Below the pieces are notes generated by a model. That model was not told the origin of the DNA and made no database searches. It was given only the letters and a program-made list of their open reading frames with translations. 64,000 nt of DNA from Asterochloris sp. CNOR1 (taxonomy: Eukaryota > Chlorophyta > Trebouxiophyceae > Trebouxiales > Trebouxiaceae): positions 186,001 through 250,000 of the forward strand of contig OZ017747.1 of NCBI GenBank assembly GCA_963969365.1. The letters are read 5' to 3'. Position numbers and translations under genes: made by a program. Positions 35,301-46,000 of the stretch are shown piece after piece. How positions within the stretch are numbered: the first letter of the stretch is position 1; each line of letters starts with the position of its first letter.

Positions 35301-37391
35301 ACATAATGGTCAAGCAGCAGGGGGGAGGGAGCAATCTATCTTGGCAGGCAACGCTGGGGTCAGGCAGCAGGGGGAAGGGAGGGGGCTGCTTAGGCCGCCA
35401 ACACGGCAGGACAGCAGCAGGGACAGGAAGCGGTCTGAGGCGCCCTGACACTCAGCTGTAACAGTGACGCCGCGCCTCACAGCCCCGTATTGTGACAGGC
35501 AGAGCAAGGCAGCCTTCTCAGTGCAAAAAGCGAAGCACACAGCCTGAAGAGTGCCTGTCCGTCACCTCCAGAACGCTGCTGCCCACTGCCCAGGTGGAGG
35601 CTGGCTATCAGGTCTGGGGTTGCTCTCCACAACCCTGCCACCTCAGAGTCAAAGTCAAACAGGCCGTCGGACTTGAAACAATGCTGCTATGCTGCTGTGC
35701 ACTGGTTCCCTGGCGGCAGGTCAACTGCCAGCTGACTACCACCCTTATTGCAGTGGCGCCCCACCTCAAAGTCAAAGTCAAACAGGTCGCCAGCCTCAAT
35801 CTGGGTGGTGGCATCCACGCCCATTTTGGCAGGCACAAACAGCGGCGTGGCAGGGCGGTCCAGGAAGGCATCTGTCTGCGTCTGCATGTCTGCCTCAGGC
35901 ACTGTGTCAGTCAGCTCCTCCAGGTAGCTCTCGGTCTGCAGGGAACAGGATAGATTTCAGGTCTTGCTGCCTTTTCGAGTTGTGCACACACAGCCTGGCA
36001 GATCTATCAGCCAGCCCCTCCAGGAAGCTCTCAGTGCATAGAGATTGGGGCAATGTAACATCTGGGTTGCAGTTGGTACCTTGCACAAGCTGGCATTTCT
36101 GGCAGACAGACCCTCCAGGAAGCTCTCAGTTATCTTTGTGTATGAGTGGTCAAGAGGAGCTCAAACTCTCCGCAAGGCAGGATGTGGTTGGCCAGAGCCA
36201 GCGGGCTGCCAGCGACGCTGTCACCATGCCTGTGTGCTGCTGTCTGAGCTGCACTGGCAGGGCTGTTGCCCTGGAGCTCCATGCTCGAGGCAGCGCTCCA
36301 CAGCCTCAGCAGCTGACCCTGCTGGCTAGCCGTCTGCAAAAGACCTCCTACTGTCGCAAGCGCTGCTCGGAGGCAGAACCAGACATGTTCATGGAGCCTG
36401 TCATGTCCACGCCACCCTTGGGCGGGCGCTGGAGCATGCAAGGCGTGCTGCCGGTCTGGCTGATGCTGTTGCCCCTGCCACTGCTGCCCTCTGCTGCTGC
36501 AGCACCTTAGGGTCCCTGCCGCTTCCGGTGCAGCTGCCTGGCAGTCACGGTCTCACCTGGATGTCCATGTGGCGGCGTCCCTCCACAGCCTGGGGGGTGC
36601 GTGGGGGGGCCGAGGCCTCTGCTCGCATCGCCCTCTTCACCCTGCAGTGTGGCAGCACACAGTGGCAGCAGATGGTGGTACCTGCCATTGCTGCAGGCTG
36701 CCGGTGAAGAGGGGAGGCTGGGTGAAGGAGTGGCAGCCTGCTTGGCCCCCCACGGGAATTGCAGTGAAAGGTATGCTGAGTAGGTCAGAAATCTTAGAAC
36801 GTCATGCCTCAGGTTGGTGATCGCTCATGCTGTGCGGAGCGCTGAGAGGGTACAGGGCAAAGAAGCGGCAGCTGCTGAGGGCACAAGGGTCGCACATGGC
36901 TAGGACTGCCGACCAATTTGAGCCTGGATCCTCAGCAGCCAGGCCAAGAACTTTGCGGGCAGCCCCAAAGACAGCAGAGGGCCACAGTGCCAAGCTTCAG
37001 CTGTGCACAAGGCTCTGTGAGGTGGGTCAGCAGAAGGAAGGGTTCCCGGCAGAACCTGTGGTGCCAAGCTGGCCGTCCTTGAACACCCGCAAGTTGTGGA
37101 ATGCTGCAGCTGCCACACAGGACTGCGGTGCTTGCGCAGCATGCCCGTGACTCCTTGAAAGGGCTGCCTGGGATGCAGTCAGCCGATTTGCAAGACGATG
37201 CCGCACGCACACACATGCCCCTGGCGGAGTAGGCGGTGTCACCTCTGCTTGGTCTCCGCCATGACCGCCTCTGCTGGCAGGATCTGGGCAGAGTAGGTGT
37301 TCCCGCGTACAATGCGGCGATCGAACATGATGTTGCTGGGGTAAAGCAGATCATCCTGGTCCTGCAGGCGGTCAGACATGGCGTCATGCAT
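32325..37391 (-). CDS. RSP3: Radial spoke protein 3 (RSP3/RSPH3), axonemal scaffold
   Basis: Ten exons with agreeing phases: 37391-37243, 36641-36557, 35935-35765, 34986-34873, 34562-34397, 34130-33992, 33067-32953, 32833-32759, 32712-32602 and 32462-32325 (stop); about 420 residues. Diagnostic RSP3 blocks in order: NIMFDRRIVRGNTYSAQI; VEGRRHMDIQ/TESYLEELTD; MQTQTDAFLDRPATPLF; GDLFDFDFE; VEPLLEVLVGSTLEQGLMEV; EEELAAMRSQQQRFEQ; a charged helix with RMEAAEKRKFEEKERR; GYFFDPVGREVETEFLPWL. RSP3 is the dimeric backbone of the radial spoke, binding LC8 (a TQT motif is present) and acting as an A-kinase anchor; the EVLVGSTLEQ helix falls in the region known for this in Chlamydomonas. The N-terminus is shorter than in Chlamydomonas, so an upstream exon is possible. 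Start chosen as the first in-frame ATG (37391); 37379 is the next. Head-to-head with the thioredoxin gene. Confidence 0.9.
33781..33975. repeat. Minisatellite-like repeat in an RSP3 intron
   Basis: ctctggcttgct appears at about 33782, 33868 and 33929, with ttgtcatgccgc before the last two and after the first. The block also carries a copy (ctggcctggctgtg, about 33844) of the exon 6 3' edge and donor (ctgacctggctgtg, about 33988). Confidence 0.65.
34121..34240 (-). repeat. Duplicated acceptor plus start of RSP3 exon 34130-33992
   Basis: About 45 nt around the true acceptor (34121-34164) recur at 34196-34240. Plus-strand cores are ggccatgaggcctgcagg and ggccgtgaggcctgcagg, both followed by atgca and agatcc. 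The copy therefore carries a decoy CTGCAG acceptor and the first bases of the exon. Confidence 0.8.
34751..34905 (-). repeat. Copy of RSP3 exon 34986-34873 3' edge
   Basis: The exon end (plus-strand acctctgctgctgggagc, about 34880) has an intronic copy acctctgctgctgagagc at about 34769, about 111 bp away. Confidence 0.65.
35638..36135 (-). repeat. Shadows of both edges of RSP3 exon 35935-35765
   Basis: Donor side: the exon end coding DLFDFDFE (plus-strand ctcaaagtcaaagtcaaaca, about 35765) is copied at about 35641 as ctcagagtcaaagtcaaaca, again next to a GTGG donor. Acceptor side: the exon start coding TESYLEEL (ctccaggtagctctcggt) is copied twice in the upstream intron as ctccaggaagctctcagt at about 36018 and 36113. 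Confidence 0.85.
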
Positions 37392-37706
37392 GGTGCCAAC
37401 TGTCACACATGACCCTGCTGGGGTAGAGCATCCAGTCCTGGTCCTGCAGAATTTGTGTGCATGACATCAATCAACCCTTAAGTTGTCAGACATTATTTAT
37501 AAAGTTGATGAACAGCAAGTCCTCCTGGTCTTGCAACATCGTGGACATGATGCTGTCATGCACGGTTGCTGCTGGCCTCTTCTCCTGGTCCTGCAGCATG
37601 GCAGAGTCATGACGCTGTCACACACAGATCCGGCTGTCAGATGAGGGCGCTGCTGAGGTCCAGCCTCCCTCTGGTCCTGTGACATGTCACAGACTTGACA
37701 CTGTCA
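37355..37706 (-). repeat. Five-copy array from the first RSP3 exon
   Basis: The exon segment coding MSDRLQDQDDLL (plus-strand cctggtcctgcag) is followed upstream of the gene by four diverged copies near 37435, 37523, 37583 and 37670, spaced about 60-87 bp. The copy at 37505-37563 is still open in the same sense and reads HDSIMSTMLQDQEDLLF against HDAMSDRLQDQDDLLY in the exon. Confidence 0.8.
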
Positions 37707-38325
37707 CGCTCAAGGATCGACTGCGAACGATGAATGGTTGCCGGGGCGCATATTCAGATCAGTCTCCCAGCACTGTGGAGCGCAATAGCAGGGGCTGCCA
37801 AGACTGGACTTATTGCACAGTGCTGGCACTGAGTGCCTGCCCAACTCCAGGCTGCGTCCACAGAAGTGGTTCAGCAGGCACAGCTGCTTAGGGACGCCAC
37901 ATTCATTTCAGTGACCCGCTGCTTACCCAGGACTGCACCTCACAATGGTGCTCGTTGCCTACAGGGGCAAAGTGAAGACCCTGATGCTGACCTTGGTTTT
38001 GCGCTGCCCCACAGCCCGGGGCTCTGTGGTGTGGGTGTACAGCTGCTCTGGCCGTGCAGCAACCATGGTGTCCGTGGGATGGGAATCAGGCCCTGCAGAA
38101 TGCATAGCATTGCTCATGGGCCTGAGTGCCTCTTTGGGACAGAAGGCAGGCGCAGCAGCAGGACCCACATGCGCTATCAAATGGCATGCGCACCTGAATG
38201 CCAGCGGCACTGATACGGGTTGGCGGGTTGGCTGTGGGTCAGGACCCACTTGGTTGCAAACGGACCTGCAGTCGACTGAAGGAAAGCAGACGGCAAGCTT
38301 CCACACTGCCATCCCTTGAGCTATA
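37392..38325. promoter_or_regulatory. Divergent region, RSP3 / thioredoxin
   Basis: About 930 bp between two head-to-head genes. The RSP3 side is filled by the exon-1 repeat array (to about 37706). The rest (37707-38325) has no recognisable motif or gene and should hold both promoters. Confidence 0.4.
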
Positions 38326-39515
38326 ATGCTCTCGTCCAACATGCATGCCACCTGCACAACGGCAGGGCAGAGCAGGACAGCATGGCCAGCCTCCTGTCGT
38401 CGGCTATCACTGGGGACATTGCAGAACAGGGTCCAACCCATGTGCTTCAGGAGGCAATCAGCTGGCAGACGACACAGGAGACGGTTCCTATGCAGCGCTG
38501 TCACTGATTTGCCACTGGTACAGCACACAAAATCCACCTGCAAGTGCAGACCTTGAGCTTGGCACACAAGATGCGTCAATGCCTGCAGCTGGAGTCTGAA
38601 GACAGCTTCAAGTCAGCAATCAGTAGCAGCAGTGGTATGCATTCTTCGCAAGGGGCCTTGCACAGGCACTTGCTTTCCAACACTGTGACATGATGTTTCA
38701 TCCTGCAGTTGTAGTGGTAGACTGGATGGCCAGGTGGTGCAGGAAATGCATTTATCTCAAGCCAAAGATAACAAAGCTGTTTGAGAACGAGTTTCCAGAG
38801 TGAGGAGAGCTGTGCCGCAGCGCTGCTGATGTTCAAGCCGTCTCCACCAGGCCACCCCCTGCTCCAGCACTGATGCCTGTCTCTCCTCACTGTGCAGCAT
38901 ACCATTGTGCTTCCTGGACGTGAATGCTGTCCCAGGCAAGCTTGTGTACAGCTCAGGCATCAGGGTGAGTGCAGAAGTTGAGCGCCATTTCCTTGTGCAA
39001 ACGCTTGTTGTGGTCGCAAAGCTTTCAGGAGGCCCTGCCACCACCTGCCACTGCTGTCCTACCACAAGCTGAGGCCTGCCTGCTGCAGAAAATGCCTACC
39101 ATTGTTGTTTACAAGGACGGCGAGAAAGTCGCAGAGCACATTGCTGCCGAGGGGGGCCCTGATGCCGTGGACAAGGTGCGCAGGTGTATTGTTCCCTAAG
39201 CAATGCCAGAGCAGCAGTGCAGGTGCTGTGAGAGAGGCTGCCTTTAATGTGTCGCAAAAACCCTGAAAGCATGCTGTGTGCTGCCATTGCTGCCACCTGC
39301 AGCATGTTGTGTGCTGCAATGCACAGCATGCTGTGTGCGTGCCTGCTACCTGCCGCATGCTGCCACCTCTCGCCTGTGGCATCCCTTATGCTGTTTCCAT
39401 ATATTCCCTAGACTGCACACCAATAATTTGAGCGCTACCAGCTCTCCTGAACTGTGCCGTGCAGGTCCGAGCCATGGTGCAGCAGCACATTGGCACACCA
39501 CAGCCCAGTCATTGA
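38326..39515 (+). CDS. WCRKC: Chloroplast thioredoxin-like protein with WCRKC active site
   Basis: Six exons with consistent phases: 38326-38517, 38589-38634, 38709-38799, 38898-38964, 39089-39175 and 39465-39515 (stop); about 177 residues. The first exon starts [20 protein letters not shown] and is rich in Ser, Arg and Ala with no acidic residue over its first 50 or so positions, as in a chloroplast transit peptide. The thioredoxin fold follows: [10 protein letters not shown], then [20 protein letters not shown] with the redox pair Cys-x-x-Cys, FLDVNAVPG, then [14 protein letters not shown] with the cis-proline loop, and [15 protein letters not shown] in place of WCGPC is the mark of the plant plastid WCRKC thioredoxins (Arabidopsis At5g06690 and At5g04260 type). 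It should be a stromal disulphide reductase or oxidase; the partner is not visible. Confidence 0.88.
39268..39370. repeat. Short tandem repeats in the last thioredoxin intron
   Basis: Three to four copies of gcatgctgtgtgctgcc-like units interleaved with gctgccacctgc, period about 35 bp, in the intron 39176-39464. Confidence 0.7.
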
Positions 39516-40036
39516 ATCTCAGGCCCCAATTTTGTCGCTTGTGTTTCACGAGCTGCCTTCCTGCAGTACACTGTCAGAAGTACAACAACAACTGCTTCAG
39601 GCAGGACCCTATCACATGAATGTCACACAGCCAGAGCCCACTTCAGAATGTTGGGCGTGAAACAAAACCATAGAGTAGCACATCCTGTACACTTTGACAA
39701 CAGTCATTGCTGCATTCGCACTTCACAGAAGGCAAGTTGCACTGGCCACTGCCTGCCACTGGGATCCGTCTCCTTGTACATCTGATCTGAGTTCAGCAGC
39801 AGACACAGCAAGGAATTTCTGAGGCAAGAGTGGCTCACATGCAGCTGCCAGTGAGTGGCGTGACTGTGCGAGGAGGTCAGGTTACTATGCAGGGGCAGCT
39901 GCCCCGCATCAAGCAAATCATCATCAGATGTAGAAGGGTGGGAAAGCTGACTGATACTCTGAGAGTGTTGGAATTCATGTGAAGCTGTCAGGCTTTCAGA
40001 CTTGTGCAGGCATTCGGCAACTCATTCAAGGTGTGG
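39516..40036. other. Convergent intergenic gap, thioredoxin / SEC16
   Basis: About 520 bp with the 3' UTRs of both genes. No repeat, RNA gene or sustained coding frame noticed. Confidence 0.5.
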
Positions 40037-43000
40037 TCAGAAAGTTTGGTTGTTCCCGGCGTGGGTGCCAGGCGTGGCATAAGGTGAGGGGGCCCCTCGT
40101 CTGCTGTTGCCGCGGGCAGGCGCAGCTGGCCTGGCATAGGCGGCAGGGCGAGGGGTTGTGCCTGTGGCAGGTCTGAACATTGCTGCAGGTCTGGGGCCAG
40201 GTGCCACCGCTGGGCCAGCACCAAGCTGGACTGAGGGCCTGCAAGGCAGAATGACATGCAAGAGCTGCTGGACGGGGCACACCGCAGAATCTATGCACAT
40301 TTTATCTTTCAGCAGAATGTTACATGAGAGAGAGTCCCCTGTAGAGTTCACAGCCAGGAGAGAACCCGAGAGGCAGCCTTCTCCAACTGCAAGGCCAGTC
40401 CTGTGTGTCCCTGTGCAGGCAGCGATGTCCTGGCAGTTGCAGAGACTCCCATGCTTTGCAACTAGTCGAACTGCAGCCTGGCAACCATCCAGACCTAACC
40501 AGGGTAGGTGGAAAGGTCATCACGAATCATATTTTTGATGCAGAGCCCTCCATGCAGTGTCTCTACAACAGAGCCAAGACGCCTGCTGGCACCCTGCGGT
40601 GATGCCTAAACTGCAAGACCCACTCCAATCAGCTGCCGTCACAACCTGACCGAGGTGTGGCACTGGCGGCACTGGTGCAGTTACAACAAGCACTAACAGA
40701 TGGCACATGCGTGGCAAAGTCCAGCCCTTTCCTGACGTGCACCCTTCGCGTACCCGCAGGCCTTCATGCAGGAGCCACGCCTCCTTGAAACAAGTCCCTT
40801 GCTGACCTGATGCCGCCCCCTTGCAGCTGGCTGGTTGGCATGGTGTTGACGTATCTGGACGCCACACCAGCCCCACCGCCACGCCCAGGTGGACGCACCA
40901 CAGGCGGGGCTGGCCCCACCGGCCCAGCAGCACCAGCAGCAGCAGAGTCACTCCCTGCAAGCACAAGCAGGCTCCAATCAGATCCAGCTGGCCCTGGTAC
41001 TTGCAGGGAGCACAAGCAGGCCCTGAACAGATCCAGCTGGCTCTGCAGCACAAGCAGCAGCACACTCGCTCCCTGCAAGCAGATGCAGACTGCAATCAGA
41101 CCAAGCTGGCCCTGCAGCACAAGCAGCAGCACAGGCACTCCCTGCAAGCACCTGCAGGCTCTAGATCAGACCCAACTGGCCCTGCAGCACAAGCAGCAGC
41201 ACAGTCGCTCCCCGCACAACGCAAGGCAGGCTCTGGTCCGGTGGCTGCACACCTCAGCAGGCAAGCTGCAGCTCAAGCCGTGGCCTCCTGCATGTGCTGC
41301 AGGGATGCAGTGGCATCGTGACTGACTCTGATGCTTTCAGCACTGTCACATGACACCAATGCCTGGACATCCCATTACCTGCATGCAGTGCACTGCCAGG
41401 CAAGAAAATGCTGTGGACGTCCCAGCAACTGCTTGCAGTATAGTCAGACACCCTTTCAGACAACACACAACCTGCTGCTGGTGTTCCTGGCAGAGGCTGA
41501 GGTTGCTGAGGGCCTGCTGTGGGCGGGCTTGCTGGTGCTGCAGGCGGCGCAGCCACCCTGGGTGGGGGTGGGGGCGGAGCAGCTGCCTGTGGCGGCTCCT
41601 TACCCTTCTCCTGCCAGCACTGCAGAGCAGCACTGAGCAGCATGTTGCCACACAGCTCTTGCCAGGGAGGCAGAGCTTCACCAAGGCTGGCAGGCAGGCA
41701 GAGGAGGGCAGGCCTTTGCTTCAAGTGGCAGAGATGCAGCGCTGGCTGGGTCTGCTGATGTGCTATGTGGTACGCTAACATTGCGGCAGGGCTATGTAGC
41801 CCGTCCAAGGCAGCTGCACATGCAGCATGCACCCAGTATGCCTGCAGCATAAAGGCAGCACGAACTGGTTTGCACCACAGCAGGACCATGTATGCTGGCT
41901 GCTTACTCGGCCTGCAGAGCTTGACCATGCAGCGTTTGGGAGTCATGTCCCCTAAAGCTTCATGAGGCCTCACCTTCAGCTCTTCATTGTAGAAGAAGGC
42001 ATTCTCCTCCCCCAGCTTGGCATCTGAAGGCGCCTGCAGGCAGGAAGGGAGTGTGCTTGAGAGCTTGGGCTGTGCGGAAAGAGGGCCCAAGAGCAGGGGT
42101 ACAAGGCAAGCTTGGATTCCCCCCAAGCCACATGTTCAGTCCATGTAGCATCAGCAGCTGCACCAGCAACAGCCACCTGGCATACGCGTTGCCAGGCTGT
42201 ATGGTAAACATGCTTGCAGGCTCTAAAGGGTCAGCTGGCCCCTTTGCATGTTCAGGCCTCCACAATTCTATGCATCTGTCAGTGCACACACTGCACAGAC
42301 AGTCCATTCCCTCAACACCTATATTGCAGCCCAGTATCTTCAGAAACATGTATGCACACCCACCAGTTGTCTGACATGATGCCCAGCAGCATGCTCTAGG
42401 TGCTGACCTATCCAGCAACCACAACAGGCGGCCTTCCTGTCATCAGTGCTGACGCCGCTCAGCCAAGTCCCTTTGATCGTCTCAGCAGAGCACATACACA
42501 TTTGCAAACTACCTCACCTTCTTCACATCAGATTTGCTTCCCACCAGCATGCTCTTCATGCTGGAAAACCTTCCCAGCAGGCCGGAGGCCCCCCCAGCTG
42601 CAGCTGGAGCCCCAGCTGTGGCCCGGCTGCTGCCAGCATCTGCAGGTGGCCTGTGGGCAGGCCCTGCTGCCACGCCGGCAGAGGCTGGCCCGCTGGGGCC
42701 CCCGGGGGAGGCCTGCAGCTGCTGATGGAGGTGCTGAGCCATGTCACGGCTGCTCTGGGTGCGGCGGTGAGCGTTGCCTGCCACCTGCAGCAAGCGAGGT
42801 GAATGGGTGAGAAGGCAAGAATGCACCTTGTGCTGAGCGGCAGGCAGTTGGCAAATGCGCTGGTGGCTGTCCTTCAGCCTGCCACCTGCTGGAAGCGCGC
42901 CAAACAGGTGAAGAAGTCAAGAAGCAGCTGGTGATGGGCATCAGGCAGCTGATGGGTGCGCTGGTGGTCGTGGCCTGCCACCTGCAGGGAGGGTGCCTAG

Positions 43001-46000
43001 CAGGTGAAAAGGCAAGAATGCACCTTGTGCTAAGCGTCAGGCAGCTGATAGGTGAGCCAGTGGCTGTTGCCTGCCACCTGCAGCAGACAAAGCGCCAGAT
43101 AGTACAGGTGTCACTGCTTCTGAGCCTCTGGTGCAGCTCTGTTGGTCCACAAAATGGCTGCTTCTGATGCAGAGGCGGAGGCCGGTATACCAAGTGAGTG
43201 AAACCTCATTGGCGTAGGGCTTGCCGCAGCTGCACTGCCGCCATCACGGCAGCACAATGAGAAGTTCAATAGATGCTAGACAGACCCTTCACATGCTGCC
43301 CCTTGATCTCACATGCTGACAGATGGAAAGAGACTCCAGGTGGCTGCAGGTCAATGCCTATACGTAGAGTTGCCAACAAGCCAGCACAAGCCTGGCAGCT
43401 CCAACAACCGAGGCTCTGCACCCACCGGCGGCAGGCCACCCCGCTCCACCATGTCCCTGTGGCTGGGCACACGATGGACGCTGCCGCCCTCAAAGCTCGT
43501 GTCCGACCCTTGCGCTGATCCTGCACAGGTCAGTCACAAGCTTTAGCATCACCTTCATGGCTGATTCAATGATAACCAGGGTACCATGTGCACTTTACAA
43601 AGCCCCAGTATTGTGCCAACGACAGTGAAAGCCCCCCGCTTGGGCCTTGCACTTGATCCTGCCGCCTGTCGCCAAGAGCCTCAGCAGGAATCATGTGTTC
43701 AGTGCAAGCCAAGGGATGTAGCCCATCAAATGGCATGCTCAGTGCACTGAGAAGCCTCTTTAGGCAAGCTCCCAACATGCTGCAGGTATAGTTATACATT
43801 TATGCCAGTCCTGACAGCTACGCAGCAGAGGCTGATGCAGCTCACCAGCAGACCCTGGCCCCGCCGCGCCACCAGGCACGTCCGCGCCCATCAGCTTGCT
43901 GACGGTGCGGTCCAGCCACTTGCCCATCCCAGAGATGCTCATCACGCTGCCGCTGCGGCGGGCCTGCATGGCAATGCCGTGGGCCTGCAGGCAGGCAGGG
44001 ACACGCTTGAGGAGCTGCTGCTAAAGTAGGGCTGCACAAGAGTGCTCTGGGGCTGCATGGCAGCGCTTCCAGCCTGCTCAGCATGATGGCCAGCTTTTTG
44101 CTGTTTGCGCCGCCCAAGACAACCCCACAGGCAAAAGCTGTTGCAGGCTGAGAGGCATCTGTAGGCGAGACTGGTGTAGCTATCCTGGCAGACCTGCATG
44201 GCATTGCCATCAGCCTGCCCAGCATGACCTATCGCTACAATAAAGTTTGAACCCAGCCAGGCGCAATGGGGCTGACCAAAACCCTGCTGTTCAACCCGTG
44301 GTAGTAACTTGTGTACGCCCCCAGACGAATTGCACAAGCCAGCTCGTGTGCTTGTGGTCCAACAGTGGCCAAGCTTGACCATGTTAATGGGCTTACAAAC
44401 GGCACTCAGCTGCGCCTAGCTGTGCAGACCATCCAACAGGCCACCTTTCATGCTGAGGCAGATGCTTTGCCCCAGCTAGCGGGGCTGCTGAACTGCGCGA
44501 GAAACTGACCAGCAAAGTCATTGACAGCCGTGTATTGTGATTATGGCTCCACTGCAGGCTCTCGCCACCCACACCCTGCTGCATCACACGCCAGGCACTG
44601 CACGGCCCTGTTGTACATGACGCAAGAAGCACTTGTGCAGGATGCATGCCCAGGGTGAGCTTGTAGCTGTGCTTGGCTCTGCAGGCAGCCCATGAGGGCC
44701 AAAGACTCTGCAGCAGCCCCATGACCCTAGCCATGTGCCGCAGCATTCAGGCGCACATGCCTGTGCCTGGGCGGCAATTGCAGGCCCCTATGAGACACAC
44801 CAGGCAATGTGTGCCCCAACTTCTGCAGGCAGCCTAGCAGGTGCTGAACATGTTGCACAGCACTCAAATGCACATGCCTGTGTCTCAGCTGCGGCCCATT
44901 AGGACTCGCACCACAACAGCGTGGCCCACCTGTGCATGGCTCTGTAGGCGGTCCAGGAGGTCGCGAGTCATGCTGACGCAAATGCGGAGCCCTGGGGGCA
45001 TCTTGGTCCCCAGCGCCTCCAGATGTCCCAGCACCACCTGGCAGTACTGGGCGGCCTGTGACACGAGGCCATACTCTGCAAGCTGCAGCGCGTACAGCAG
45101 CTTCAGGGGGGGCAGCGCGTGGCTGTGCTGCAGGGCCTGGGCGGCGTTGCCTGCAGGGGGCAACAGTATGTGGTCGACTGCTCCTCTCCCCTGCGTGCCT
45201 GTTCCATGCCTCTTTCAGAAAGTAAGTGCCCCACTGGGCAGAGGGCAGCAGCCAATGCTGTGGCTTGGAGGAGGTGTAATGGTCTGACCACGCTTGTGTC
45301 CTTCTTGGCTGGGTCATCGGCAGTCTGGATGCCTGCACCTGCGACTTCTCCAGCTGGTTGCCCAGCTGAGCTTGAGATCAGCAATGTTTGCCCAGCTTGC
45401 CTGCCCAGAGCACTGCCACAGCCTCACCAGAAGTTATTTAAGGGGACAGAACATCTCACTGAAGGGCCTCACCCTGGCTTCTGGCCCACTCAAGCACCTC
45501 AGTCCGCTGCAGGGCCAGGAGGTCCAGCAGCTGTCGCGGCCGGTGCCGGGAGTCCTGCCCAATGACGCAGAAGGGCGCTGCTGCGTCCCAGGGCTGCATG
45601 GGCATGCCTCCCACCACAAAGCACAGGTGGGCTGCCTCCACCTGCAGGCAGCAGTCACGATGCTTGATGCTGGCTCCACCAAACTGAGTGTGACTTGATA
45701 GCACTTGCAGTTGCTGCTCCTGATGTCAATGGACATGAGGCAGGCTGACGCAAGTATGGCAACTTCCATCAGGCTCACTTGCTGACCATGAGGTCTGGCT
45801 CACATATCCCATCCGCACTGACAGGGCTTCTGCTTGGCTCTGCGGCCTTCAACAGCCTGAGGTGACGCCTCAAAAGCACCACAAGCCTTGTGGCTGATCA
45901 CCTCCTGCCTTTCCTCCAGCAGCTGCTGCCCCAGCTTCAGGAACACCTTTTCATCCCCTGGGAGGCGGTTGCCTGCCAAGATGGCAAGGTTCTCACGCCA

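Noticed and set aside
40928-41216. CRISPR-like spaced repeats
   Set aside because: The units are degenerate, the spacers are repeated too, and the array abuts a eukaryotic splice site.
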